The notes beneath the pieces were generated by a model. The model saw only the letters and a program-made list of their open reading frames with translations, ran no database searches and was not told the origin of the DNA. A stretch of DNA of 64,000 nt from Spirosoma profusum. Lineage in GTDB: Bacteria; Bacteroidota; Bacteroidia; Cytophagales; Spirosomataceae. Both the position numbers and the translations under genes were made by a program. Shown here one piece after another: positions 34,501-40,351 of the stretch (its first letter is position 1; every line of letters begins with the position of its first letter). Location of the stretch: positions 62,001-126,000 of the forward strand of contig NZ_JACWZY010000026.1 of assembly GCF_014699005.1 (NCBI RefSeq), given 5' to 3'.

Positions 34501-36446
34501 CCACCGTCTTCTCCAGCTTAACCGCTAATGGGTCTACCCATTTTGTGGGCGTTACCATTGCCGGGGCCACACGGATTTGTTCTGTACAGAGTGTTTCATA
34601 CGTAGCACCTTCGTCCTGCCGACCGGCCATCGCCGTCATTGCGACACCAGGTGCGTGTGATACGCCGACCAACAGTTATAGCATTACAGGCACCGTCTCG
34701 TTGACCAATGCGTCGGCGGGTACGATTAACCTGTACATCGATAATGTACTATCCGCAACGCTTGCCGTTAGTACGGGCGCAACGTCTGTGCCTTACTCGA
34801 TCACGGGCCTGGCCTCTGGAACGGGTGGTCATACGATAGCTGCGGAGTTAGGGTCGGTTAGTTCCAGCACAACCTTCAATGCACCAGCTGCCTGTTCGCT
34901 GAATCCGGTTTGTAGCCTAACTGTGACTGCTACACCAGGTATCTGCATAAATGAGGTATATTCATCCACTGTGGTTGTTCAGATGACAAACCCACCAGCT
35001 GGTATTCTGAAGATTAACGAAGGTGTGCTCAGTTTCACAACAACGGTGAGCGAGGCAACTGGCACGGTTAGTTACTCCACGGTCTTCAGCAATATACCGG
35101 CAAATGGCGTAGTTCACGCCGTGAATGCCATTATTGAAGGAAACATACGGACTTGTTCAACGCAAGGTATGTCGTACACGGCACCTTCGACCTGCTTACA
35201 GCGCATCGCCATCACTGCGACACCGAGTGCCTGTGATACACCGACCAACAGTTATAGCATTACGGGCACAGTCTCGCTGACTAATGCGTCGGCGGGTACG
35301 ATCAACCTGTATATTGACACTGTAAAATCCGCTACAATCGCTGTTGGCGCGGGTATTACGTCAGTGCCCTACTCGATCACAGGCTTAGCTTCGGGAACAG
35401 GTAGTCATACGATTGCTGCGGAACTAGGAGCTATAACATCCAGCACGATTATCAGTGCGCCACAGGCTTGTTCGGGATCGGGTTCAGGTTCGGTTACCGT
35501 TGGCCTGAGTCTCAGTGATCCACCAGAGTGTGTGCCGGGTACCAATACGTATAACACGACTGGTGTTGTGAGCTTCACGAATGCGACAAATGGTCTGCTA
35601 ACCATCACGGATGGCACCAGTACGACGACGGTTAATGTTACGACCGGAACAACCTCGGTTGCGTATTCCTTCTCGGGATTGACAACCGGAACCGGTACGC
35701 ACACGGTAGTTGTAACGTATCAGGGACAGAGCATTAGCGTGACTTATGAAGCGCCAGCCGCCTGCCCTGCCGATCCTGTCTGCTCACTCACGGCAACGGC
35801 TACTGTCGGCGCTTGTGCTACAGCCACCAATACGCACTCGGTGACGGCTCTCATTACGTTAACCAATTCAACTACTGGTGTGTTGACCGTGATAAACGGG
35901 ACTACGAGCCTGACCTTTGCGACAACGACAGCCAGCAGTGCTACGTTTGCGGCTGTCTTCAATAACCTGCCTTCGGACGGGCTTACGCACACGATAGTTG
36001 CTACGTTGCCGGGCTGTTCCAGCACCACCGTGGGTTATAATGCGCCGGTATCCTGCTCGGCGGTTTGTAGTCTGTCGGCAACGGCTGCTGCCGTACCGGT
36101 TACGTGCGCTGGCAGCACTCCTCAGTTGAACGGTAAAATCATCATCAGTGATTTCTCGGCCGGTGATACGTATCAGTACGCGCTGGGAGGCACATTTGGT
36201 TCGGGCGTTCTGTTGTCAGGTCCGGCACAGCCAATACCTGCTGGTGGAGTCATTGTCAGCAACCTGCCCAATCCGGCCGCATCGCAGGCTTATACAGTAC
36301 GTATCTACAAAGCTGGAATGCCAGGTTGTTTCAAGGACGTACGGGTATTACTGCTGACTACCATCTGCGGTTGCCCAGCTGACGCCTGTGTACCGTTCGT
36401 CATTCAGCAAACCAAACGCGCAAGACGTATCGGCGATCCGCGATAA
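25509..36446 (+). CDS. Giant secreted repeat protein (SdrD_B, DUF11 and Cys/Thr-rich tandem repeats)
   Basis: The 3645-residue protein has a long signal peptide (about 1-45, VEAQ), a beta-sandwich region (46-235), an SdrD_B-like domain (about 350-450; AYNDFNADGIKNAGETAGVP), a region resembling a beta-propeller (about 455-940), a second SdrD_B domain (about 950-1080; VWTDTDRDGIQDPCESALAG), two early CSLT repeats, a DUF11 domain (about 1397-1510; GGTITYTMSVSNTGTATAS), then some 20 repeats of about 97 residues. Each repeat has C-S-L-T near its start, GVLTV in the middle and HTVVATLPGC then TTTYTAP at its end. The C-terminus is short and basic (TKRARRIGDPR), without the usual type IX sorting domain seen in the protein encoded at 51146-57004. 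Probably a surface adhesin or matrix protein; function is inferred from architecture. Confidence 0.88.
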   Translation: MPTCIATSSINEKPIRSFFSGKLPRTISIGILWIFGMLCPFLVEAQCTLTPTATVKITESNNDATQVIGGPVNTSSTGLRLGGQYIGLRFASVAIPKSATIIDARVQFTSAGTYNDNLANIEIKGHNVGNSGSFSSGSSTEISDRFSSAATNHTEYWGNGDGWTDGQAGASQRTTNLATIVQEIIDRPDWNPSNPITLLFNATGSGANTMAKSADAFGNAGPQLVISYRVTTTIGVTATVSGCFNNTRAMVSAEVNWANAPAGDSIIVELGGQRRAVFPGFNVVTFFDPPDRNGVNYPTNVDLEFASPQIVTFEVPANGAGGTINTYFKNNPGCSASTTFTAPTECPSLTCTSGVDLSGTAYNDFNADGIKNAGETAGVPGVTVTAVDCAGTSFTTVTNAYGQYKLNILAANYPVRVEFGNLPAGYTAQGTPNGVDGRTTVQFVPAPDCTVDLGMLNPVDYCQSNPKLFAPRYVNGNPLGGGTAGSSMSFLAINDTDSSYYVFNSGNHASTANPTQLATAAQVGALWGVAYNRQTKTIFTSAVLRRHAGLGPQGLGGIYAINTVTNAVTNFLNVTTSPLNIGLGAIGTNDMRGLPNNTTDPSRDAGIFPQVGKIGMGGLTISDDGNQLYFVNLDDKKVYGLDITAYNAGGAAPATYTSFTIPNGCTTGSGNSRPWAIKYRRGKVYVGVVCDGSVTNNRSDLRAFVYALDPLANSWTPTFNFPLTYPKGPGELFDDQTKGKNSVNWRTWTDSFEAITPDGKNLTRSQPILTGIEFDIDNSMILAFADRTGLQGGSRNYGSIPGDTAKYNTISGGELLRVANRNGIYTLENNGSVLGQKGAFPNNNQGPGLGEFYNDNANFESPYLGYGENALGGLALRPGSGNVVATTMSPLNMAAYTFKSVEVNSANGFRRLSNKNGTIQSAYVIYRNPSPDYSQNTAGLGDVEIGCATASFIEIGNRVWTDTDRDGIQDPCESALAGVNVTIYKAGTLIASTTTNANGEYYFSSKSKLLIGSWNGTGADTTLLPATAYQVVFGSGGQFTGGALHISGKHYELTAAGSTAPTASTLNDSNAQLATVAGINAPTANVTTGAPGSVNHTLDAGFICTITSVASVSVTPASCTGTGANVNGSIVLTGVQNGEKAFIYTSSPAPSYTATGGQPVSASAVSFTGLANPSNSVGQSYSIIIYNGPGCFTVVTATLPQNNCAGCTVSLTATAGQCSPATNTFTTSVVVRVASTVTGILTVADGPVSQTFATTAGTTTSYTAIFNGLPANSTGRIATATVPGCASASTTYSSPASCSAPVCSLTATANPGQCTLPANTFSNTVLIRVANSVAGTLTVTDGGQTRTFTTSTSPATYTATFTGFPSNGSLHNVVATLPGCATTTTTYTAPGSCTQPSGAQVVIDKVVDKSRVEIGGTITYTMSVSNTGTATASTIVVRDSLSTGLVYLGTTSLPANTTFTPGSPISNWTIPSLSAGQSLSMTYQVRADSSGVMYNVATIPGDTAVVCSSVPYVVCTGDEYIFEIVAAPGRSSYHWYKDGVEIQNNGSNVLYITAPGAYSLAVDIESGKCPDYSCCPFIVEEEALPSFQAATVAATCSGGASQNNGRIVLSNFQSTNTYQYSLGPDFNPAASLSGPAQLIPAGGIIVSNLANPATAQTYTIRVYNRGTCYTDVTVTLNPTACCNISAVASAGQCSPATNTYTATAVVTLTNSTTGTLTVTTGARSATFAVTTAGTNSYTATFANMTADGVSHPVVATLPGCSSATTAYTAPLSCSAAPVCSLTTTITSSTCSPATNTYQTTVSVRILNSNGGVLTITNGAQSQAIATTTSSDATYPVVFSNLVSDGASHIVVTSLPGCSTATTTYTAPASCSVAPVCSLTATTLTGACVAATNTFSNTVVVNLTNLTAGVLTIVDGPNSATFATATASAGSYTAVFAGLVSNGSSHTVVASLPGCSATSVMYTAPVSCSVAPACSLTANVTAGACATATNTYSATAVVQVANVTAGVLTITNGSQSVTVATTSGNATYNAIFNDLISDGASHPVVVSLPGCSTATTTYTAPASCSITPICSVTASAIAGQCDPATSTFSNTIVVTLNNPTAGILTVTDGPNSGTIATTATTTASYTLIFNGLTADASSHTVVATLPGCSTITTTYTAPASCSVAPVCSMTTTAIAGSCSPATNTYSATAVVALTNPTAGVLTVTHGPLSLTFATTNVSSATFTAVFTNLISDGASHTVVASLPGCGGTTTTYTAPVSCSVAPVCSLTAATFTGACEVATNTFSNTVVVNLTNPTAGVLTIVDGPYSATVATVATGSASYTAVFPGLISNGSSHTVIASLPGCSAITTTYTAPVSCSVAPVCSLTANVTAGICATATNTYSATALVSLTNSTTGVLTVTNGTQSLTFATTAASSATFAAVFNDLVSDAASHTVIASLPGCSTITTTYTAPASCSVAPICSLTASAIAGQCDPATSTFSSTVVVNLANVPAGVLTVTDGAQSLTFATSAASTASYTATFNGLTADAASHTVVASLPGCSTVTTTYTAPASCSVAPVCSLTTLVTVGNCTTATNTYSATALVQLVNPTAGVLTVTNGVQSQTFVTTATSSATFAAVFTGLVSDGASHTVVATLPNCSTVLSTYSAPNACTLAPACSLTTTTLASQCDPVTNTFSNTVVIDLANVAAGVLTVTDGVESLTFATNAASVASYTATFNGLPSDGTIRTVVTTVPGCSTATTTYTAPASCSVAPVCSLTTLVTVGNCTTATNTYSATALVQLVNPTAGVLTVTNGVQSQTFVTTATSSATFAAVFTGLVSDGASHTVVATLPNCSTVLSTYLAPQACNVTSACSLTVTPLAGQCDPVTNTFSSSVIVNLTNVPTGVLTVTDGIESLTFATTAAGTASYTATFNGLPSDGTIRTVVTTMPGCSTATTTYTAPVSCSVSAICSITASVVPGPCVGEVYSSTVVVQMTNPPAGILRVTDGQFHSSEFPLTETTGTTSITTVFSSLTANGSTHFVGVTIAGATRICSVQSVSYVAPSSCRPAIAVIATPGACDTPTNSYSITGTVSLTNASAGTINLYIDNVLSATLAVSTGATSVPYSITGLASGTGGHTIAAELGSVSSSTTFNAPAACSLNPVCSLTVTATPGICINEVYSSTVVVQMTNPPAGILKINEGVLSFTTTVSEATGTVSYSTVFSNIPANGVVHAVNAIIEGNIRTCSTQGMSYTAPSTCLQRIAITATPSACDTPTNSYSITGTVSLTNASAGTINLYIDTVKSATIAVGAGITSVPYSITGLASGTGSHTIAAELGAITSSTIISAPQACSGSGSGSVTVGLSLSDPPECVPGTNTYNTTGVVSFTNATNGLLTITDGTSTTTVNVTTGTTSVAYSFSGLTTGTGTHTVVVTYQGQSISVTYEAPAACPADPVCSLTATATVGACATATNTHSVTALITLTNSTTGVLTVINGTTSLTFATTTASSATFAAVFNNLPSDGLTHTIVATLPGCSSTTVGYNAPVSCSAVCSLSATAAAVPVTCAGSTPQLNGKIIISDFSAGDTYQYALGGTFGSGVLLSGPAQPIPAGGVIVSNLPNPAASQAYTVRIYKAGMPGCFKDVRVLLLTTICGCPADACVPFVIQQTKRARRIGDPR
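30840..34620 (+). repeat. Thirteen tandem 291-nt units with alternating A/B types
   Basis: Unit starts (the codon before TGC of CSLT) fall at 30840, 31131, 31422, 31710, 32001, 32292, 32583, 32874, 33165, 33456, 33747, 34038 and 34329: every step is 291 nt except one of 288. From 31131 units alternate between type A (NTFSNT ... VDG/TDG) and type B (NTYSAT ... TNG). Units at 31131-32292 and 32292-33453 match in order (TGAC, TAG-C, AGQCDP, then a B unit), and a two-unit block is duplicated at 33165/33747. Confidence 0.9.
33145..34008 (+). repeat. Near-identical 582-nt-spaced duplication inside the giant gene
   Basis: Sequence 33145-33426 recurs at 33727-34008, offset exactly 582 nt (two units, 194 codons); I see a single substitution over this span (TCACTG against TCGCTG). 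Neighbouring units differ far more, so this is the youngest duplication in the array. Confidence 0.9.
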
Positions 36447-36470
36447 GTATAAACCAATTTTGAGATTTCT

Positions 36471-36518
36471 AAACAACGTAAAGCCAACCGTGAATTCATG
36501 GTTGGCTTTACGTTGTTT
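36471..36518. terminator. 19-bp perfect hairpin after the giant gene
   Basis: 36471-36489 and 36500-36518 are perfect reverse complements around a 10-nt loop, 24 nt after the giant gene's stop. It probably ends that transcript and insulates sufC. The remaining 300 bp up to sufC contain no gene I can support. Confidence 0.75.
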
Positions 36519-36788
36519 ATGTCATTTAAGAAAAGTAACTTCATCAATTGGCATCAATATTGCCCTATTTCCTTTTCACTCAATTCGGAAAATCCAGGAA
36601 AAAGCCCCCTACCACAAAATAAATTTTGGCGAAAGTTGACAGAAAGTAGCCTGGACGGCCATGTCCGGGAGTTATCAACTAATAGATTAGTAGGAGGCTC
36701 AGGTATTTATTACGGCAGAACAGCGCTGGGGTCAACTTTTAAACGCCCGTTTTTGTTACCTCTTCTGAACAGATACTGTTTGATCTGT

Positions 36789-36796
36789 TATCTTTG
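36789..36796 (+). promoter_or_regulatory. Candidate Bacteroidota -7 element (TATCTTTG) before sufC
   Basis: TATCTTTG matches the TAnnTTTG -7 consensus of the Bacteroidota primary sigma factor and lies 34 nt before the sufC ATG. I find no good TTTG at the usual -33 spacing, so this rests on the -7 box and position alone. Confidence 0.45.
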
Positions 36797-36830
36797 CGGC
36801 TTCATCAGGCTGTCTCGCTCTGTTTTTATT

Positions 36831-37580
36831 ATGTTATCCATCAGTAATTTACAAGCCAAAATTGGCAATAAGCAAATATTAAAAGGCCTTGATCTGGAAG
36901 TCAATGCCGGTGAGGTTCATGCCATTATGGGTCCAAATGGAGCTGGCAAAAGCACACTGGCATCCGTACTGGCAGGTCGTGAAGACTATGAAGTAATTGG
37001 CGGCAGTGTTAAGTTCGACGGTAGAGATTTGCTGGAGATGGCCCCTGAAGAACGGGCCGCCGAAGGTATTTTCCTCGCTTTTCAGTATCCGGTTGAAATA
37101 CCGGGCGTTAGCACCACCAACTTTCTGAAGACAGCCATCAACGAGATCCGTAAGTATCGCGGACAGGATTCGCTCGATGCCGTGCAGTTTCTGAAGTTGA
37201 TGAAAGAAAAAATGAAACTAGTCAACATCGATCAATCGCTACTGAGCCGGTCGCTGAACGAAGGGTTTTCAGGAGGAGAGAAAAAGCGGAACGAGATTTT
37301 TCAGATGGCCATGCTCGAACCGAAACTGGCTATTCTGGACGAAACCGATTCGGGGCTGGACATCGATGCGCTACGTATCGTGGCCGACGGTGTGAACAAA
37401 CTTCGCTCGCCGGAACGTGCTACCATTGTGGTTACGCACTACCAGCGACTACTGGATTACATTGTCCCCGACTACGTCCACGTACTCTACCAGGGACGTA
37501 TCGTTAAATCGGGTCCTAAAGAACTGGCGCTCGAACTGGAAGAAAAAGGGTACGACTGGATAAAGGCAGAAGCAATTTGA
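36831..37580 (+). CDS. sufC: Fe-S cluster assembly ATPase SufC
   Basis: From the ATG at 36831 the product is 249 residues, the normal SufC length; the open frame continues upstream through the preceding hairpin and is not protein-like. Walker A is GPNGAGKST with Lys40, the ABC signature FSGGEKKR and Walker B LAILDETDSGLD, and the SufC-specific FLAFQYPVEIPGVS is present. SufC powers the SufBCD scaffold that builds Fe-S clusters. sufD follows after 85 bp, but sufB, usually just upstream, is not in the window. Confidence 0.96.
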   Translation: MLSISNLQAKIGNKQILKGLDLEVNAGEVHAIMGPNGAGKSTLASVLAGREDYEVIGGSVKFDGRDLLEMAPEERAAEGIFLAFQYPVEIPGVSTTNFLKTAINEIRKYRGQDSLDAVQFLKLMKEKMKLVNIDQSLLSRSLNEGFSGGEKKRNEIFQMAMLEPKLAILDETDSGLDIDALRIVADGVNKLRSPERATIVVTHYQRLLDYIVPDYVHVLYQGRIVKSGPKELALELEEKGYDWIKAEAI

Positions 37581-37656
37581 TGTATGATGTATAGGATAGG
37601 ATACACAGCCATAAAACGGCGAATCCTGTAGTATACAACCTACATCATACATCAAA
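37576..37656. repeat. 16-bp inverted repeat between sufC and sufD
   Basis: TTTGATGTATGATGTA (37576-37591) pairs perfectly with 37641-37656. The left arm includes the sufC stop codon. A related string (TACATCATACAT) occurs near 4541-4552. It could attenuate or process the suf message, or be a spacer repeat. Confidence 0.6.
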
Positions 37657-37665
37657 CATCAAAAA

Positions 37666-38991
37666 ATGACTCCCTCCTATTCGTCATATAAGGATTTTAA
37701 AGAGCAGTTGCTGGCGGCTTTCCGTGACAACGAAGAGCGCATGAACGGAGCAAGCAAAACGGCGCTGCATCAGTTACGTCGGGCGGCTCTGAAACAGTTC
37801 GACCAGCTCGGCTTTCCGACCATTCGGAACGAAGAATGGAAATATTCGAGTGTAAACGGTTTGCTCAAAGAATCGTTCGACCTCGACGAAAGCACTACGT
37901 TAACCGCCGAAGATCTGGCTCCGCTCGAAATTCCAAATCTCGATGGGAATCTGCTGTATTTCGTAAATGGCCGCTATCACGCCGAACTGTCGCGCATCGT
38001 TAGCCCGGCCAGTCAGGTACAAATAACCAGCTTCGCCGACGCGCTTAAAACCGAGCCTGATTTTATCGGTACGTATTTCGCTCACTACGCTGATTACCAA
38101 GAAAATGCGTTCACGGCTCTGAATACAGCGTTAGCCAGCGATGGCGTGGTGGTACGTGTGCCTGACAACACTACTGTTGAGCAGCCGATCATTCTTCGTT
38201 TTATTACTGACGCCCGCGACAGAAACAGTGCCTCGCAGCCCCGCAACCTCATTGTTGTCGGCAAAAACGCCGAAGTGATGGTGGCCGAATCATACCGGAC
38301 GCTGGGCAATGGAGCCAGTTTTGTGAACGTAGTGACCGAGATTGTCCTCGGGCGCGACGCTCGGATGCAGTACTACAAGGTGCAGAATGAAACTGAAAAA
38401 GCGTATCATATCGGCACTACGCAGGTGAACCAGACGGACAACAGCCATTTCTATTCGGCCACTGTTACGTTGGATGGCAACTTCATCCGGAACAACCTGA
38501 ACATCGTACTGAATGGCCAGCACGCCGAGGCTTTCATGTATGGCCTTTACATGCCAAACGGCCGCCAACACGTTGATAACCATACACTTGTTGATCATGC
38601 GATGCCCAATTCTTACAGCAATGAATTGTATAAAGGTATCCTGGACGATAACAGCACGGGCGTTTTCAACGGGAAGATTTTCGTTCGGCCCGACGCTCAG
38701 AAAACCAACGCCTATCAGTCGTGCAAGAACGTAGTACTCTCGCCCAATGCGACGATGAATACAAAACCCCAGCTGGAGATTTTTGCTGATGACGTAAAAT
38801 GTTCGCACGGAACCACTACAGGGCAGTTGAACGACGAAGCGTTGTTTTACATGCGCTCGCGGGGTATTCCAAAAGACGAAGCCAGAACGCTTTTGCTCTA
38901 CGCTTTCTCGCAGGACGTACTAAGCCAGATCAAGATTCAACCGATTCGGGAATATCTGGAGCGCGTCGTCACAGAGAAACTTGGAAAATAG
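37666..38991 (+). CDS. sufD: Fe-S cluster assembly protein SufD
   Basis: The 441-residue protein has the SufBD beta-helix core, with NEEWKYSSVNGLLKESFDL near residues 54-72, the central HVDNHTLVDHAMPNSYSNE and the C-terminal DDVKCSHGTTTGQLNDEALFYMRSRG. It forms the scaffold with SufB and SufC. The first part (1-140) is the variable helical domain. The final stretch LLYAFSQDVLSQI is typical. A 13-bp hairpin follows the stop, so the message may partly end there. Confidence 0.95.
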   Translation: MTPSYSSYKDFKEQLLAAFRDNEERMNGASKTALHQLRRAALKQFDQLGFPTIRNEEWKYSSVNGLLKESFDLDESTTLTAEDLAPLEIPNLDGNLLYFVNGRYHAELSRIVSPASQVQITSFADALKTEPDFIGTYFAHYADYQENAFTALNTALASDGVVVRVPDNTTVEQPIILRFITDARDRNSASQPRNLIVVGKNAEVMVAESYRTLGNGASFVNVVTEIVLGRDARMQYYKVQNETEKAYHIGTTQVNQTDNSHFYSATVTLDGNFIRNNLNIVLNGQHAEAFMYGLYMPNGRQHVDNHTLVDHAMPNSYSNELYKGILDDNSTGVFNGKIFVRPDAQKTNAYQSCKNVVLSPNATMNTKPQLEIFADDVKCSHGTTTGQLNDEALFYMRSRGIPKDEARTLLLYAFSQDVLSQIKIQPIREYLERVVTEKLGK

Positions 38992-39012
38992 CGTTAATGA
39001 AAAATGTTCAAT

Positions 39013-39052
39013 GAAAAATGGATAATGGCCAGTCGGTTGTTATCCATTTTTC
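39013..39052 (+). terminator. 13-bp hairpin with T-run after sufD
   Basis: GAAAAATGGATAA (39013-39025) pairs perfectly with 39040-39052, with A and T runs at the stem base. It lies 21 nt after the sufD stop and probably ends part of the sufCD transcript. Confidence 0.6.
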
Positions 39053-39095
39053 TATTATAAGCAGTGGTTGAAAGCTTGCTAATGACAGTGCTTTA

Positions 39096-39302
39096 TGTCA
39101 TGCTGACGAAGGAAGCATCTTAGAAACTGTCTGAAAAACCCCTAAATCCCCTAAAGGGGACTTAACTCGCACTCGAACAAAGTCCCTTTCAGGGGATTTA
39201 GGGGTTTTTGAACGAATTATAAAATAGTTTTCAGATAGCATCTTAAAGCATCCTTATTTGAATGGTAGGAAACCTTAAGATGCTTCCTTCGTCAGCATGA
39301 CA
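39096..39302. repeat. 27-bp inverted repeat element (TGTCATGCTGACGAAGGAAGC family), interrupted
   Basis: Arms 39096-39122 and 39276-39302 are perfect reverse complements. In related elements the arms are separated by about 30 nt, but here by 153 nt, because a second palindrome is inserted just after the left arm. Removing 39123-39245 restores the sequence ...AGCATCTTAAAGCATCC, which parallels the intact element at 16980-17071. Confidence 0.88.
39123..39236. mobile_element. 114-bp palindromic insertion (CCCCTAAATCCCC family) with 9-bp target duplication
   Basis: The segment is flanked by direct copies of AGCATCTTA at 39114-39122 and 39237-39245. Its core (39134-39163 and 39180-39209) is a 30-bp inverted repeat with two mismatches and the same CCCCTAAATCCCCT word as the element at 6152-6223. 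Near its ends are imperfect inverted CTGTCTGAAAA/CTATCTGAAAA strings. No coding capacity: a MITE-like non-autonomous element is the simplest reading. Confidence 0.7.
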
Positions 39303-39341
39303 AAATCGATGCATAATACTTTAAATTAGTTATTACCCCTT

Positions 39342-40259
39342 ATGCGCTTTCTACTTGTACTGGCTTGCTTTCTGATTACAAACGCTACGTTGGCCCAAAG
39401 TATACAATTTGCTTTTGAAGGTGATTCGGCGACGGTTCCGTTTGTGCGGGATAGTCTGCGGGGCATTTCGGGTCTTGAAATGGTACCGGCTACGGGGGAA
39501 TTGCATTTTGTGAGTGATCGTGGCTGGCACTACGTATTCAACAACATCCGAACCATCCACGATTTAAGTAACAATACGAATCTGAAACGAGCAGAGAAAA
39601 CGCCTTTCTGGTTCGAAAGCGTTCGGTATCATCCTCAAACTAATACGTATTTCTGGACTGACGAACATGAATTTGTTACGTCCTTACTGGCCAGTAAAAT
39701 GCTGGGCGATAGCGCTGCTAAAGTTTTACTAAGAATTCCGCTGCCAGGGCCGAACAAGGGGTTGGAAGCGATTGCGGTTACCCCGGCGGGCGCGCTTTGG
39801 ATGGCCCCTGAAGCTGGCTGGGAATCAGAAACAGACATGAATCAGGATTCTATTACGTTCTTTCGCTACGTAAATCCGCTTGCCGCTGACCCGGTCGTGG
39901 AGCGATTCAGATACCCGATGAACCGCTGCCCGTTTGCGCAGGGCGAAGAACGTCCGAACGGTATTTCGGAGATTGTCGCCGTTGATGATGATCGGCTATT
40001 GGTGCTGGAACGTTGTTACGATGCGAGTCATCGGCAGGTTACGGCACGGTTGTACGTAGCCACTATGGACGTAGCAAACCACACGCTACGTCGGGAGCTG
40101 GCATTCGATTTTAACCAGCAATTTCCCGGCGTTGTCTGCAACCTCGAAGCCATGACCTGGACTGACGATACGAAACAATCACTTGTACTCATGGCTGATG
40201 ATAATTTCCGCAGAAACCGAACCTTACGGAATCAGGTGATTGTTCTACGGAGACGATAA
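39342..40259 (+). CDS. Exported esterase-like/phytase-like protein
   Basis: The 305-residue protein has a signal peptide (about 1-18, TLAQS) and the pattern of the 'esterase-like activity of phytase' family (PF13449-type beta-propeller): SLRGISGLEMVPATGELHFVSDRG at the start, GPNKGLEAIAVTPAGALWMAPE in the middle and LVLERCYDASHRQVTARLYVATMD near the end. The enzymatic activity is poorly defined in the family. It sits between sufD and sufS but is an exported protein preceded by its own 350-bp spacer, so it is unlikely to act in Fe-S assembly. Confidence 0.83.
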   Translation: MRFLLVLACFLITNATLAQSIQFAFEGDSATVPFVRDSLRGISGLEMVPATGELHFVSDRGWHYVFNNIRTIHDLSNNTNLKRAEKTPFWFESVRYHPQTNTYFWTDEHEFVTSLLASKMLGDSAAKVLLRIPLPGPNKGLEAIAVTPAGALWMAPEAGWESETDMNQDSITFFRYVNPLAADPVVERFRYPMNRCPFAQGEERPNGISEIVAVDDDRLLVLERCYDASHRQVTARLYVATMDVANHTLRRELAFDFNQQFPGVVCNLEAMTWTDDTKQSLVLMADDNFRRNRTLRNQVIVLRRR

Positions 40260-40351
40260 TTACCGAACTGAACTACTGTTGGTTTTTGTTTGATAAGAGA
40301 AGTTTTCGGGCGACGTTACCGCCCATTTTATCTTTTTCTCCCTGAATTTTC

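Noticed and set aside
30840..34620. Regularly spaced repeats resembling an array
   Set aside because: The units are coding, 291 nt long and lack the short identical repeats with unique spacers of CRISPR; no cas gene is present.
28658..36028. Many long open frames antisense to the giant gene (for example 31659-32504, 281 codons)
   Set aside because: They recur with the 291-nt repeat and have Arg/Gly/Ser- or Val-rich content without family features; they are shadows of the repeated codons.
36498..36830. Upstream extension of the sufC frame by 111 codons
   Set aside because: SufC family proteins begin at the ATG at 36831; the extension starts inside the hairpin loop and right arm of the giant gene's terminator.
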